Of a stretch of 53,295 nt of DNA, positions 45,424 to 53,192 are shown piece by piece. Within the stretch, counting starts at the first letter, position 1. Each line of letters opens with the position of its first letter. The notes beneath the pieces are model-generated. The model was not told the DNA's origin, did not search any database, and saw only the letters and a program-made list of their open reading frames with translations. Source of the DNA: Verrucomicrobiota bacterium (lineage in GTDB: Bacteria; Verrucomicrobiota; Verrucomicrobiia; Limisphaerales; SXTU01); NCBI GenBank assembly GCA_016871445.1, contig VHDH01000011.1, forward strand, positions 1 to 53,295, in the 5' to 3' direction. The position numbers and the translations under genes are program-made.

Positions 45424-46161
45424 TCAGGGCAGTTCTTTAATGCGGATGTTGCGCCAGCGGACTTCTAGCGGGTCGGTCTTGTTGCCGACGCCGTGGACTT
45501 GGAGGGCGATCAGCCCAGAGGGCGTATAGCCATCCTTGAGATCGGCCGCAGGCACGCTGTTGATCCAAGTTTTGATTGAGTCACCCCGGCACTCGACACG
45601 GAACTTATTCCAGTCGCTTTGCTTAAAAGCCTTGCCGGCTTCCGGACGTTCCTTGAGATCGTTGAGCCAACCGCGCCGGCCCTCGTCATAGATACCGCCG
45701 CTCCACGCTCGGGATGAGGGATCGATTTCCACCTGATACCCATGCACGCGGCCGGCGGCGACCTTGATAGTCTTGCCCTGCCACTCGTAGGTCTGCGGAT
45801 GGTCGTAGTAATGACTGCGAATTTGGATGCCCGAATTGAGCCCCGGCGACACCTGAAACTCCACTTCGAGGATGAAGTTTGTGTAATGCCGCTCGGTGCA
45901 GAGGAAGGAATTGGGTGTGTTAGGCACGCATTCGCCGATGACTTGGCCGTCCTCAACCCGATATTTGGCGTGGCCGCCAATCTGCACGAAGCCAGCAAGG
46001 TTCTTACCGTTGAAGAGAGGCAAAAATCCCTCGGCGTCAGGCTTGACCGGCGCGGGCAACTCGGCCGCCTTCTTGTCGGTTTTTTTATCGGCCTTGTCCG
46101 CTGCCGACACGGGCATGAAGGCGAGCATTGGGACGGCGAGGAGGGTGAACAAGTTTTTCAT
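45424..46161 (-). CDS. Secreted DUF1080 (3-keto-disaccharide hydrolase-like) protein
   Basis: A 245-residue protein from ATG 46161 with signal peptide MKNLFTLLAVPMLAFMPVSAA, then a Lys/Asp-rich linker. The DUF1080 jelly-roll reads FLPLFNGKNLAGFVQIGG, YRVEDGQVIGECVPNTPNSFLCTERHY, FILEVEFQVSPGLNSGIQIRSH, GYQVEIDPSSRAWSGGIYDEG and GLIALQVHGVGNKTDPLEVRWRNIRIKEL. DUF1080 proteins are carbohydrate-binding or 3-keto-glycoside hydrolases. Abundant in this phylum group. Convergent with uxaE (12 bases). Confidence 0.94.
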   Translation of the reverse strand: MKNLFTLLAVPMLAFMPVSAADKADKKTDKKAAELPAPVKPDAEGFLPLFNGKNLAGFVQIGGHAKYRVEDGQVIGECVPNTPNSFLCTERHYTNFILEVEFQVSPGLNSGIQIRSHYYDHPQTYEWQGKTIKVAAGRVHGYQVEIDPSSRAWSGGIYDEGRRGWLNDLKERPEAGKAFKQSDWNKFRVECRGDSIKTWINSVPAADLKDGYTPSGLIALQVHGVGNKTDPLEVRWRNIRIKELP

Positions 46162-46207
46162 TTGTAAATTCGCAGCAAGACGGACGAAGCAGTTAAAAGC
46201 GACCAAG

Positions 46208-46642
46208 CTAACGGAGGGTGAGCAGGTTGGCAAATCGCTGGGCGCGGCTGTAATAATCGGTCTTTACGCGGCTGGCTTGGTAACCCACCGCCTCGAAGTG
46301 CCCCGGCTTGTTCCACAGGAGATAGAGTTCCAAGCCGTCTGGCTCACGACCAGTCGCCCGGCGAAAGACTGTCGTGCGATCAGTGATGATGCGCTGGGCC
46401 ACGCTCCAAGCAACCTCGGGATTGTCGTACTCCCGAGACTTGGAGTAACGCCGCCAAACCTCGGGCATTATCTGGAAGCGGCTGACCTCCCCACTGACAC
46501 CCCGGATGTAATCGGCCTCGCTTTTGCGCAAGGAGGTGGCTCCCGACTCAAACATGGCTAGGGACTGCCGCAAGGACATAGCTGGACACGTTTGGCTGCC
46601 CAGCCAGGCTAACAACGCCAGACCAATGAGGGTTTGTTTCAT
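46208..46642 (-). CDS. Small secreted lysozyme-like (transglycosylase SLT-like) protein
   Basis: A 144-residue protein from ATG 46642; the frame is open 20 codons further upstream but the signal peptide starts here (MKQTLIGLALLAWLGSQTCPA). FESGATS near residues 31-37 with E32 as candidate catalytic glutamate, then GVSGEVSRFQIMPEVWRRY, matches the ES...GxxGxYQIxPxxW pattern of lytic transglycosylases. NPEVAWSVAQRI and LELYLLWNKPGHF fit the downstream helices. It could cleave peptidoglycan or be a degenerate relative. It lies upstream of the DUF1080 gene. Confidence 0.68.
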   Translation of the reverse strand: MKQTLIGLALLAWLGSQTCPAMSLRQSLAMFESGATSLRKSEADYIRGVSGEVSRFQIMPEVWRRYSKSREYDNPEVAWSVAQRIITDRTTVFRRATGREPDGLELYLLWNKPGHFEAVGYQASRVKTDYYSRAQRFANLLTLR

Positions 46643-46983
46643 AAGGATTGGGCTGGTGACGAGTGGGGACAAAGTATCTTTGGATACAACTCCCCCGGCC
46701 AACGCTCGGCAACATCGTTTTTTAGCTCTCTGGTTGGCATGGAAAACGGGGGTTTAACGCAAGAAAGATTGGAGGATGGGGCGGACGGGACACCCGAGCA
46801 TCGGGCTTCAAAAGATGAGCTCAATATAATCGCGGGCTTCGATTCTATTTGGCCCGGCCCTTCCTGCGATCCCGCATCAAGCTGGGTGTCTACACGATTA
46901 CCATGCGGCGAGGAGCTTGGTTTTGGCCTTTACGCTCGACCCACTCAAAGTTGCTGACTAGCCTGTAAGCCTTTGCGGAAGTC
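46643..46983. other. Intergenic gap of 341 bases
   Basis: This is the divergent region between the muramidase-like gene and argS. A 72-codon frame (46739-46957) is open on the plus strand, but its composition does not look coding. No RNA gene, hairpin with T tract or clear promoter is supported. Confidence 0.45.
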
Positions 46984-48753
46984 ATGCTGCACCTGGCCCT
47001 CCAAGCAAAACTCCAAGCCGCCGTCTGCGCCGTGCTACCGGATGCGGATCCCGCTGCCATCCTCGTGCGCCCTTGCTTAGACACGCGGCACGGTGATTAC
47101 CAATCCAACGCCCTCATCGCCCTCGCCAAACAGCGCAAGCTCAATCCCCGCCCATTCGCTGAACAAGTGAGAGCCGCGCTGGAAGTGGCCGACCTTTGCG
47201 AGGCCGTGGACATTGCCGGGCCGGGCTTTTTGAACTTTCGCGTGCACCCCATGGCCTTGGCAGAGGTGCTTCAGGCGGAGGCACTCAAGGAAGTGCCGTT
47301 CGTCCCAAAGACCAATCAGCCGCGCACCGTGGTGATAGACTTCAGCTCGCCAAACGTCGCCAAGCCGATGCACGTCGGGCACATTCGTTCCACGGGCATT
47401 GGCGATGCGCTCCAGCGGGTGTTCCGCCTGCTCGGCCACCGCGTCATCTCGGACAACCACATCGGCGATTGGGGCACGCAGTTCGGCAAGCTGCTGCTTG
47501 GCTGGAAGCAGATCCTCGACCGCGACGCACTGGGCCGCGAGCCGATTGCCGAATTGGAGCGACTTTACAAAGTCATCAACACCGAGTGCGACGCTAACCC
47601 CACGCGGCTCGAGGAAGCGAAGCAGGAGTTGGTGAAACTTCAGGCCGGCGACGCTGAGAACATCGCCGTCTGGCAAGAAATGATCCGCGTCTCGCAGCGG
47701 CAGTTTGATTCCGTTTATGGCCGACTTGGCGTGAAGTTCGACCACACCCTTGGCGAGAGTTTTTACAATCCACAACTCGGCGCGATTGTCGGCGATTTGC
47801 TCGCGCGCGGCGTCGCCCGCGAGAGCGAAGGCGCGGTGGGCGTGTTTAGCGATGGCTCGCTGCCGCCGAAGTCCGACCCGTTTCTCGTGAATCGCGACGG
47901 CGAGTGGGTAGCCGACCCTGCGCTCGTGCGAAAGAGCGATGGCGGCTTCAACTACATGACCACCGACCTCGCCACGATTGATTACCGGCTCCGAACTTGG
48001 TCGCCCGACGAGATCATCTACGTGGTGGACGACCGGCAGGCCCCCCACTTTCGCAAACTGTTCCTCACGTTCGCGCGCTGGCAGCCGGAGGCAGCCCAGC
48101 GCGTGAAGCTCAACCACATTGGCTTTGGTAAAATTCTCGGCGAGGACGGCCGACCCTTCAAAACTCGTAGCGGCGATACGGTGAAGCTCGAAGACCTCCT
48201 GGCCGAGGCCGAGGAACGCGCACTGAAAGTCGTGACGGAAAAGAACCCTGACCTACCCGAGGCACAGCGGAAAGAAATCGCCCGCATCGTGGGCCTCGGC
48301 GCGGTGAAATACGCCGACCTACTGCCTAATCGGCAGAGCGACTACCAGTTCAGTTGGGAGAAGATGCTGGCCTTGCAGGGCAACACCGCGCCGTATTTGC
48401 AATATGCCCACACGCGCGTGCGAGGCATCTTTCGCAAATCGGGAGAGCAGGCGTCAGGCAGCAGGCAGCCCGCGGAACTGGTGTTGGCCGCACCTGATGA
48501 ACTGGCCTTGGCGAAGCACCTCATAAACTTCGGCCTAGTACTGGAAACCGTGGCGGAGGAATGCCGGCCGAACTTCCTCAACAACTACCTCTACGAGCTG
48601 GCCGGGCTGTTCGCACGTTTTTATGAAAGCTGCCCGGTGCTCAAGGCGGAAGGTAACGAGCGTGCGACGCGACTTCTCCTCTGCGACCTCACCGGCCGTG
48701 TGCTCAAGCAGGGCTTGGCAGCGCTGGGCATCGAGGTTACTGAACAAATGTAA
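46984..48753 (+). CDS. argS: Arginyl-tRNA synthetase
   Basis: A 589-residue class I synthetase from ATG 46984, normal length. N-terminal Arg-tRNA-synt_N domain (HGDYQSNALIALAKQ, GPGFLNFRV). The core has VIDFSSPNVAKPMHVGHIRSTGIGD (HIGH motif as HVGH) and DNHIGDWGTQFG. The anticodon-binding DALR domain is at the C-terminus (APYLQYAHTRVRGIF, YELAGLFARFYESCPVL). The KMSK motif is degenerate, as in many ArgRS: KTRSGDTVKLEDLL. A short insertion GEQASGSRQPAEL precedes the DALR domain. Confidence 0.97.
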   Translation: MLHLALQAKLQAAVCAVLPDADPAAILVRPCLDTRHGDYQSNALIALAKQRKLNPRPFAEQVRAALEVADLCEAVDIAGPGFLNFRVHPMALAEVLQAEALKEVPFVPKTNQPRTVVIDFSSPNVAKPMHVGHIRSTGIGDALQRVFRLLGHRVISDNHIGDWGTQFGKLLLGWKQILDRDALGREPIAELERLYKVINTECDANPTRLEEAKQELVKLQAGDAENIAVWQEMIRVSQRQFDSVYGRLGVKFDHTLGESFYNPQLGAIVGDLLARGVARESEGAVGVFSDGSLPPKSDPFLVNRDGEWVADPALVRKSDGGFNYMTTDLATIDYRLRTWSPDEIIYVVDDRQAPHFRKLFLTFARWQPEAAQRVKLNHIGFGKILGEDGRPFKTRSGDTVKLEDLLAEAEERALKVVTEKNPDLPEAQRKEIARIVGLGAVKYADLLPNRQSDYQFSWEKMLALQGNTAPYLQYAHTRVRGIFRKSGEQASGSRQPAELVLAAPDELALAKHLINFGLVLETVAEECRPNFLNNYLYELAGLFARFYESCPVLKAEGNERATRLLLCDLTGRVLKQGLAALGIEVTEQM

Positions 48754-48851
48754 CTCACGGTTTCTTTGTGAGGAAACGAATGGCTGAGTTTCGCATTGCG
48801 TCGCAATTACCATTCCGGCGATAACGCAGCAACAACAACACTGGCAATCAC

Positions 48852-49562
48852 ATGGGCGAACAGCCTGCACAGGAAGTCGGTTATAAAATCTGGGCGGTAG
48901 ACGATGTTGTCTATGGCCCGGTGGATATGCCAACGCTGGTGGAGTGGGTGAAGGATGAGCGGGTGCTGGCGGATACGTGGGTGTTCACCTGCCACAAAAA
49001 CAAGTGGAACCAAGCCGGGCAAATGGGGGAATTACGTACCGTATTCAACGCCGTCCTGCCAGGCAGCATCCCTGTCTCGCACACCCCGCTCATCGCCGGT
49101 ATCCGGCCAGGGTCTTTGCGCCGGGTAAAAATTCTTGGCGAGATGAACGACCAACAATTAGGTCGCTTCGCCCAGTTTATGGAGGTTGAGAACGCCCGGC
49201 AGTTCCACACCATCGTTAAGCAGGGCGACCCAGGCGACGCCATGTACCTCATCCTAGAGGGCGAACTACGTGTGCGGCAGATGATCGGCGGAAAGGAGAC
49301 CGTGCTGGTCACGCTCATGGCCGGCGAGTTCTTTGGCGACATCTCGCTCTTCGACCACGGCCCGCGCTCGGCCGACGTGGTGGCCAATGATCACTCCGTC
49401 CTCCTCAAAGTCTCCACAGCTAACTTACAACGTATGACGCAGGAAGTGCCCGAATTAGCCACACCCTTCCTTGTCGCCATCTGCAAGACCCTTACCGCCC
49501 GCATCCGCGCGGACAACCGGCGTCTGCGCGACTCCATCAACGTTGCCCGCGCCAGCCGCTGA
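48852..49562 (+). CDS. GYF_2 domain-cyclic nucleotide-binding domain protein
   Basis: A 236-residue protein from ATG 48852. The N-terminal GYF_2-type domain (about 11-60) reads YKIWAVDDVVYGPVDMPTLVEWV with a terminal WN; such domains bind proline-rich ligands. A cNMP-binding domain follows (about 95-210): TIVKQGDPGDAMYLILEGELRV and phosphate-binding cassette FFGDISLFDHGPRSADVVA, whose Arg/acidic pattern is close to Crp/EPAC domains. There is no HTH, kinase or channel domain, so it is not a Crp-type DNA binder. The next gene encodes a secreted, proline-rich protein. A regulatory adaptor role is inferred. Confidence 0.85.
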   Translation: MGEQPAQEVGYKIWAVDDVVYGPVDMPTLVEWVKDERVLADTWVFTCHKNKWNQAGQMGELRTVFNAVLPGSIPVSHTPLIAGIRPGSLRRVKILGEMNDQQLGRFAQFMEVENARQFHTIVKQGDPGDAMYLILEGELRVRQMIGGKETVLVTLMAGEFFGDISLFDHGPRSADVVANDHSVLLKVSTANLQRMTQEVPELATPFLVAICKTLTARIRADNRRLRDSINVARASR

Positions 49563-49631
49563 CAGATTTCGCGCTGGCTTGCCGGGCGCCGTTGGGGCAC
49601 ATAATAAGCGAACGGCTGAGGCCGGGTGCTG

Positions 49632-50537
49632 ATGCGAAATTTACCACTCTCATTGCTGCTGACCAGCCTAGCGCTTGGCTTGGGGCACAGCGCAGCACAG
49701 ACCCTGCCCAACCGTCCCAAGGTGCAGGAGCGCCTCCCCGTGCCGCGCCTCCCCGTACCCGGTCAAGCGACTCCCACACCTGCTACACCATCGGTTTCGA
49801 CGCTACCCTTCACCCCCCCGGCCACAAATTCTGGCGTGCGTTTCGTCCCCTCCGGCGGCTTGAACCTCGACACCGCCTTGGCGCGCATCCTTAGCGACGC
49901 CAAGCTTGCCACCGCAATGGGCGAGTTGGAGCTGAGCATCACCAACGCCGGTAATGTTGAACTCAACCGCTTCCCCCTCTGGATTCACCTCCGCGAAGGG
50001 CAGGTCCGCACCGAACTGGACATCACCTCCGCCTCTGGCCATTTCGGTGCCACCGGGCCATTCGCCCCGTTCCGACAGGAAGGCATCACGCGGCTGGTCA
50101 GCCTGACCGTAGCCAACCTCACGCTGCGCAAAAGCTACCAACTCTTCCCCGAGAAGCAGACCTTCGTAAGCCGCGACCTCGCACCTGAGGACATGCCGCT
50201 CTTATTGCAATTACAAAAGCAGCCCATTGGCCCGGACACGCTTAACGACGAAGCCGCCGAGAAATGGGCCATGACCCTCGGCTATCCCAACGGCGATAAG
50301 CGACCTGCCGAGGTCTGGATCATGAACGGCATCCCCCGACAAATCCGCTTTTCCGTTGGCAACAGTCGGCTCACCGTGCGCTTCCGCGAGGCCCAACCCG
50401 TGGCGGCAACCGTCACCAAGGAACTGGCGATCCAGCAAGCGCGGCTCTTTGAGTTGCCGCCCGAATACCGCGGCTTTGCCGACGTCGGCGACATGCTCGC
50501 CATGCTCTCCGCTAAGCGTGTGAAAACTTTCCGCTAA
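49632..50537 (+). CDS. Secreted protein of unknown function, proline-rich N-terminus
   Basis: A 301-residue protein from ATG 49632 (GTG 49626 is in frame two codons upstream). A signal peptide (MRNLPLSLLLTSLALGLGHSAA) is followed by a Pro/Thr-rich linker (about 24-65: LPVPRLPVPGQATPTPATPS). The rest is a beta-rich domain: MGELELSITN, FPLWIHLREGQVRTELDI and NLTLRKSYQLFPEKQTFV. This is reminiscent of LolA-like or outer-membrane-protein-sorting folds, but I cannot recognise a family. It starts 69 bases after the GYF_2-cNMP gene and may be in the same operon. Confidence 0.7.
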   Translation: MRNLPLSLLLTSLALGLGHSAAQTLPNRPKVQERLPVPRLPVPGQATPTPATPSVSTLPFTPPATNSGVRFVPSGGLNLDTALARILSDAKLATAMGELELSITNAGNVELNRFPLWIHLREGQVRTELDITSASGHFGATGPFAPFRQEGITRLVSLTVANLTLRKSYQLFPEKQTFVSRDLAPEDMPLLLQLQKQPIGPDTLNDEAAEKWAMTLGYPNGDKRPAEVWIMNGIPRQIRFSVGNSRLTVRFREAQPVAATVTKELAIQQARLFELPPEYRGFADVGDMLAMLSAKRVKTFR

Positions 50538-50662
50538 ACTTCCCGCCTCCCGCCGCGAGCCTCCGGCCCGCTACAACACCACCAACAGGTGATTCCAAAC
50601 ATCCCACGGCCTACCCCGTCGGGGGTCTGCTTCAACCCTTCATTAAGGCTGTGTCGCAAGTC

Positions 50663-50690
50663 GAACTTTCTCCAAAGTTCTCGGCTTTTT
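50663..50690 (+). terminator. Hairpin with T5 tract downstream of the secreted-protein gene
   Basis: A perfect 7-bp stem GAACTTT (50663-50669), loop CTCC and AAAGTTC (50674-50680) is followed by TCGGCTTTTTCG on the plus strand. It lies 126 bases after the stop at 50537. The AT-rich stem and the T5 tract four bases away are moderate support. Confidence 0.4.
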
Positions 50691-50711
50691 CGGGGGTTTC
50701 CTCAGTGTTTG

Positions 50712-50788
50712 TGGCGCACCCGCAAGGAGTTGAACCTTGAACCTTCTGATCCGTAGTCAGATGCTCTATCCAGTTGAGCTACGGGTGC
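50712..50788 (-). tRNA. tRNA-Arg (anticodon ACG), CCA encoded
   Basis: The minus strand folds as a 77-base cloverleaf including the 3' CCA. Acceptor GCACCCG pairs with CGGGTGC, then discriminator G and encoded CCA (plus-strand bases 50712-50714). The D arm is AGCTCAACTGGATAGAGC, the anticodon stem/loop TCTGA-CTACGGA-TCAGA with ACG at positions 34-36, and the T arm carries GGTTCAACTCC. A34 is expected to be deaminated to inosine and so read CGU, CGC and CGA. It is a single tRNA gene, about 2 kb from argS. Confidence 0.95.
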
Positions 50789-50802
50789 AACCGCGGGTGA
50801 GG

Positions 50803-50831
50803 ACACTAGAAAGCACCCCGGGGAGCGGCAA
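50803..50831 (-). promoter_or_regulatory. Possible sigma-70 promoter of tRNA-Arg
   Basis: On the minus strand TTGCCG (50831-50826), a 17-base spacer and TAGTGT (50808-50803) lie 14 bases before the first base of the tRNA. The -35 is good and the -10 is weak. Spacing fits a vegetative promoter. Confidence 0.35.
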
Positions 50832-50915
50832 GTGATTATTTCACCACCACCGATAAAGGCTCAAGCGCGAGGAATAGCATTGTACCCAACTGCGCAAAAT
50901 CCTTCCACCGCTCCA

Positions 50916-52001
50916 TCATCGGCCGCCGGGAGTTAGCCGCACCATTCGCATCTGGCCGTTCCTCGAGCGGGCGAGGCAGAGGATTTGCCCTGACTCGTTA
51001 ATGTCATTTGCTTCGAGAAGAAACCAGCCGGAGTTTGGGGCGAGCAAACCGTTCAAGTCCCACATCTTACCTTCCCGCCATAGGAAAGCGCGCGGCTCGC
51101 CGCCCGCCAGTTGCGCGGTGCCGACGACTTGCTGCCGGTTGTTAACCGCGTTGGCGAAGGCGGCCAAGCCGCCGAGCGAGCCGAGATCGCGCATCTTTCC
51201 ACCGGTGTGCAAGAACGCGCGCGACTGACCAGCGGCGTTCTGCGCAAAGCCGACTACATCCCCAGCCTCATTCAGGCCGTTCGCTTGGCTCAAGCTGCCA
51301 CCCAGCGTGCCGAGATCGCGCATCTTTCCACCAGTGTGCAAGAAGGCGCGGCGTATCTGTTGGGCTGTCTCCGCCACGCCAACCACGTCAGACGCGCTGT
51401 TGACCGCATGCCCGTAACTGTTGCGCCCGCCGAGCGTGCCGAGGTCATGGAGTTTCCCCTGCCGCCAAAGGAAGGCATGAAACGCGCCGTTCGTCGTCTG
51501 CGCCGCGCCAGTGATTTCGGCACGCTCGTTGATGCCAAAAGCTCGGCTGTTTGCGCCGCCAAACGTGCCCAACTCGATGGGGTTACCCCCTTGCCAAAGC
51601 ATCGCGCGCTCGACCTGCCGCCCACCGGGTTGCGGCGGCCCGCTCCAGCCAACCGTATCACCAAAGTCGTTCAAATCGCTGCCAAAGGTTGGCGTGCCAG
51701 CCGGACCAAATTCATGAATGGCGTTGGTAAAGATGAACGCGCGGCTAAATGGCGCCCCGTCTCGCACCGCGACCGACCTTGTGCCAGCCGCAATGCCAAA
51801 GCGGTTCAACGCCGTCGCTCGATCAGCGGACGAAGTCAGCGCCCCGAGGTCGGTAAATGAGTAGAAGTTGCCTTGGCCAAACGCGCTCGATGCCGCAAGC
51901 AACCACGCAGCAACCAATGCGACAAGCTGGGCGATCATGGTAATGGGGACATCACGGCGTAACCTTGCCAAAGCCCGGCGTTTTCGCGCAAATACAACCA
52001 T
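50916..52001 (-). CDS. Secreted HAF-repeat protein
   Basis: A 361-residue protein. ATG 52001 gives a basic n-region (MVVFARKRRALARLRR) before the hydrophobic ALVAAWLLAASSAFGQG; ATG 51938 is an alternative with only the hydrophobic part. The frame is open to 52331 over the divergent gene and should not be used. The mature part is about six to seven repeats of about 43 residues with the HAF motif (AFLWxxGxxxDLGTLGG) separated by xAxxINxxGxVVG units, e.g. RAFLHTGGKMRDLGTLGG and RAFLHTGGKMRDLGSLGG. These repeats occur in extracellular proteins of unknown function, predicted beta-propeller-like. Divergent from the gene at 52055. Confidence 0.88.
   Translation of the reverse strand: MVVFARKRRALARLRRDVPITMIAQLVALVAAWLLAASSAFGQGNFYSFTDLGALTSSADRATALNRFGIAAGTRSVAVRDGAPFSRAFIFTNAIHEFGPAGTPTFGSDLNDFGDTVGWSGPPQPGGRQVERAMLWQGGNPIELGTFGGANSRAFGINERAEITGAAQTTNGAFHAFLWRQGKLHDLGTLGGRNSYGHAVNSASDVVGVAETAQQIRRAFLHTGGKMRDLGTLGGSLSQANGLNEAGDVVGFAQNAAGQSRAFLHTGGKMRDLGSLGGLAAFANAVNNRQQVVGTAQLAGGEPRAFLWREGKMWDLNGLLAPNSGWFLLEANDINESGQILCLARSRNGQMRMVRLTPGGR
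51180..51350. repeat. 42-base direct DNA repeat inside the HAF gene
   Basis: The segments 51180-51221 and 51309-51350 differ at only two bases. They are 129 bases apart, exactly 43 codons, one HAF unit. They encode the RAFLHTGGKMRDLG part of neighbouring repeats. The near-identity at DNA level points to recent duplication or gene conversion between the units. Confidence 0.8.
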
Positions 52002-52054
52002 AACCTGATTCACGCCCAGAGTTATCCGCGCTCGCCGCGACCGAATCCGCTTAT

Positions 52055-53179
52055 ATGAGCCGCACGGTTTCCTTTCTATGTTCTGGCACGATGCTCGCGC
52101 TACTGGCGTTGCCCACCGGCGCGGCTCGGGCTCCGAAGCCCGCCGCGCCCAGCCCCGAGCGCGTCGAGTCGGCGGTGCAGGCCGGTTCCGCCTTCCTCGT
52201 CTCGCAGCAGCAGGCCACCGGAGCCATCGCAGACGCGGCGCGCTTACAAACCGCGTTGACGTCGCTTGCGGGGTTGGCCCTGCTGGGCGCGGGACATTCA
52301 CCGTTGAACAAGTCGCCCGAAGGCGTCGCACTACGACGTGCCATCCTCTTTGTGTTGCGCACCGACCGGCAAACGGCGGACGGTTACTTTGGCGCGGCGG
52401 ACGCCTCAGTCATGTACGGGCACGCGGTAACGACACTTTTTCTCTGCGAACTGCTCTGGCGCTCCGCCGATCCTGAGCAGGAAGAACTTATTCGGCGCAA
52501 GGCGGCGGCAGGGTGCAACTTCATCCTCGGGGCCCAAGGAGCAGCGAAGTCGACACGCCGCGACACCGGCGGCTGGCGCTACAAGCCCGACGCGCGCGAC
52601 TCAGATATGTCCGTGACTGCTTGGCAACTGCTGGCGCTGCATGCGGGCGTCAAGGCCGACTTCAGCATGTCGCCGCGCAACGGCCAAGCGGCCGCGCAGT
52701 ATCTCAAGAACGCTTTCGCCGCCGAGCATGGTGTTTTCGCCTACCAAGTCCGCGCCAAACCAACCGCAGATGACAAGCCGTTGCAACCCGAAGGACGACA
52801 CAAATATTTTTCAACCACCGCGATGGGCCTGTTGGGCCTGCGCATCTGCGGCCAATCCCGTGCGCCGGAAACCGCTGTGGCCACGAATTTCCTGCTAAAC
52901 GAGCTTAGATTTGATCCCCCCGGAGACGATAAAGCTCCCAGCACGTGGATGTTTCATCGTTTATTCTTCAGCACGCTCGCGCTGAACAACTTCACCGAAG
53001 CGCAAGTGTCGCTGGCGGGCCAAGCCGCCGAGCGGAACTTCGTGGGCGGCCAAGCCGCCGACGGCTCCTGGAACTCCGGCTACGAGGGTCGGAATATCGG
53101 CCGCGTGTATTGCACTAGCCTCGCGCTCCTGAGTTTGGAGGCGAAGCACCAGCGGCTCGCCATCTTCACGGTGCCGTGA
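52055..53179 (+). CDS. Secreted prenyltransferase/squalene-oxidase-repeat (alpha/alpha toroid) protein
   Basis: A 374-residue protein from ATG 52055 with signal peptide (MSRTVSFLCSGTMLALLALPTGAARA). Repeats of the alpha/alpha6-toroid type are seen: GHAVTTLFLCELL, DTGGWRYKPDARDSDMSVTAWQLLALHAG, KYFSTTAMGLLGLRICG, DGSWNSGYEGRNIGRVYCTSLALLSLEA. The QW-like motifs are of the loose bacterial type. There is no DXDD-type cyclase motif and no thioester CxEQ, so neither squalene cyclisation nor complement-like bonding is supported. Many planctomycete and Verrucomicrobiota proteins share this structure, with unknown role. Convergent with the partial gene at the right edge. Confidence 0.85.
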   Translation: MSRTVSFLCSGTMLALLALPTGAARAPKPAAPSPERVESAVQAGSAFLVSQQQATGAIADAARLQTALTSLAGLALLGAGHSPLNKSPEGVALRRAILFVLRTDRQTADGYFGAADASVMYGHAVTTLFLCELLWRSADPEQEELIRRKAAAGCNFILGAQGAAKSTRRDTGGWRYKPDARDSDMSVTAWQLLALHAGVKADFSMSPRNGQAAAQYLKNAFAAEHGVFAYQVRAKPTADDKPLQPEGRHKYFSTTAMGLLGLRICGQSRAPETAVATNFLLNELRFDPPGDDKAPSTWMFHRLFFSTLALNNFTEAQVSLAGQAAERNFVGGQAADGSWNSGYEGRNIGRVYCTSLALLSLEAKHQRLAIFTVP

Positions 53180-53192
53180 GCGGATTGACTGC

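Noticed and set aside
46739-46957. 72-codon plus-strand frame before argS
   Set aside because: No signal peptide, no motif, irregular composition and no Shine-Dalgarno sequence; most likely non-coding.
47077-48117. 346-codon frame antisense to argS
   Set aside because: It overlaps the HIGH-containing core of ArgRS and shows no domain.
51111-51860. Plus-strand 249-codon frame over the HAF gene, repeat-like
   Set aside because: Its repeats merely mirror the HAF repeats of the minus strand.
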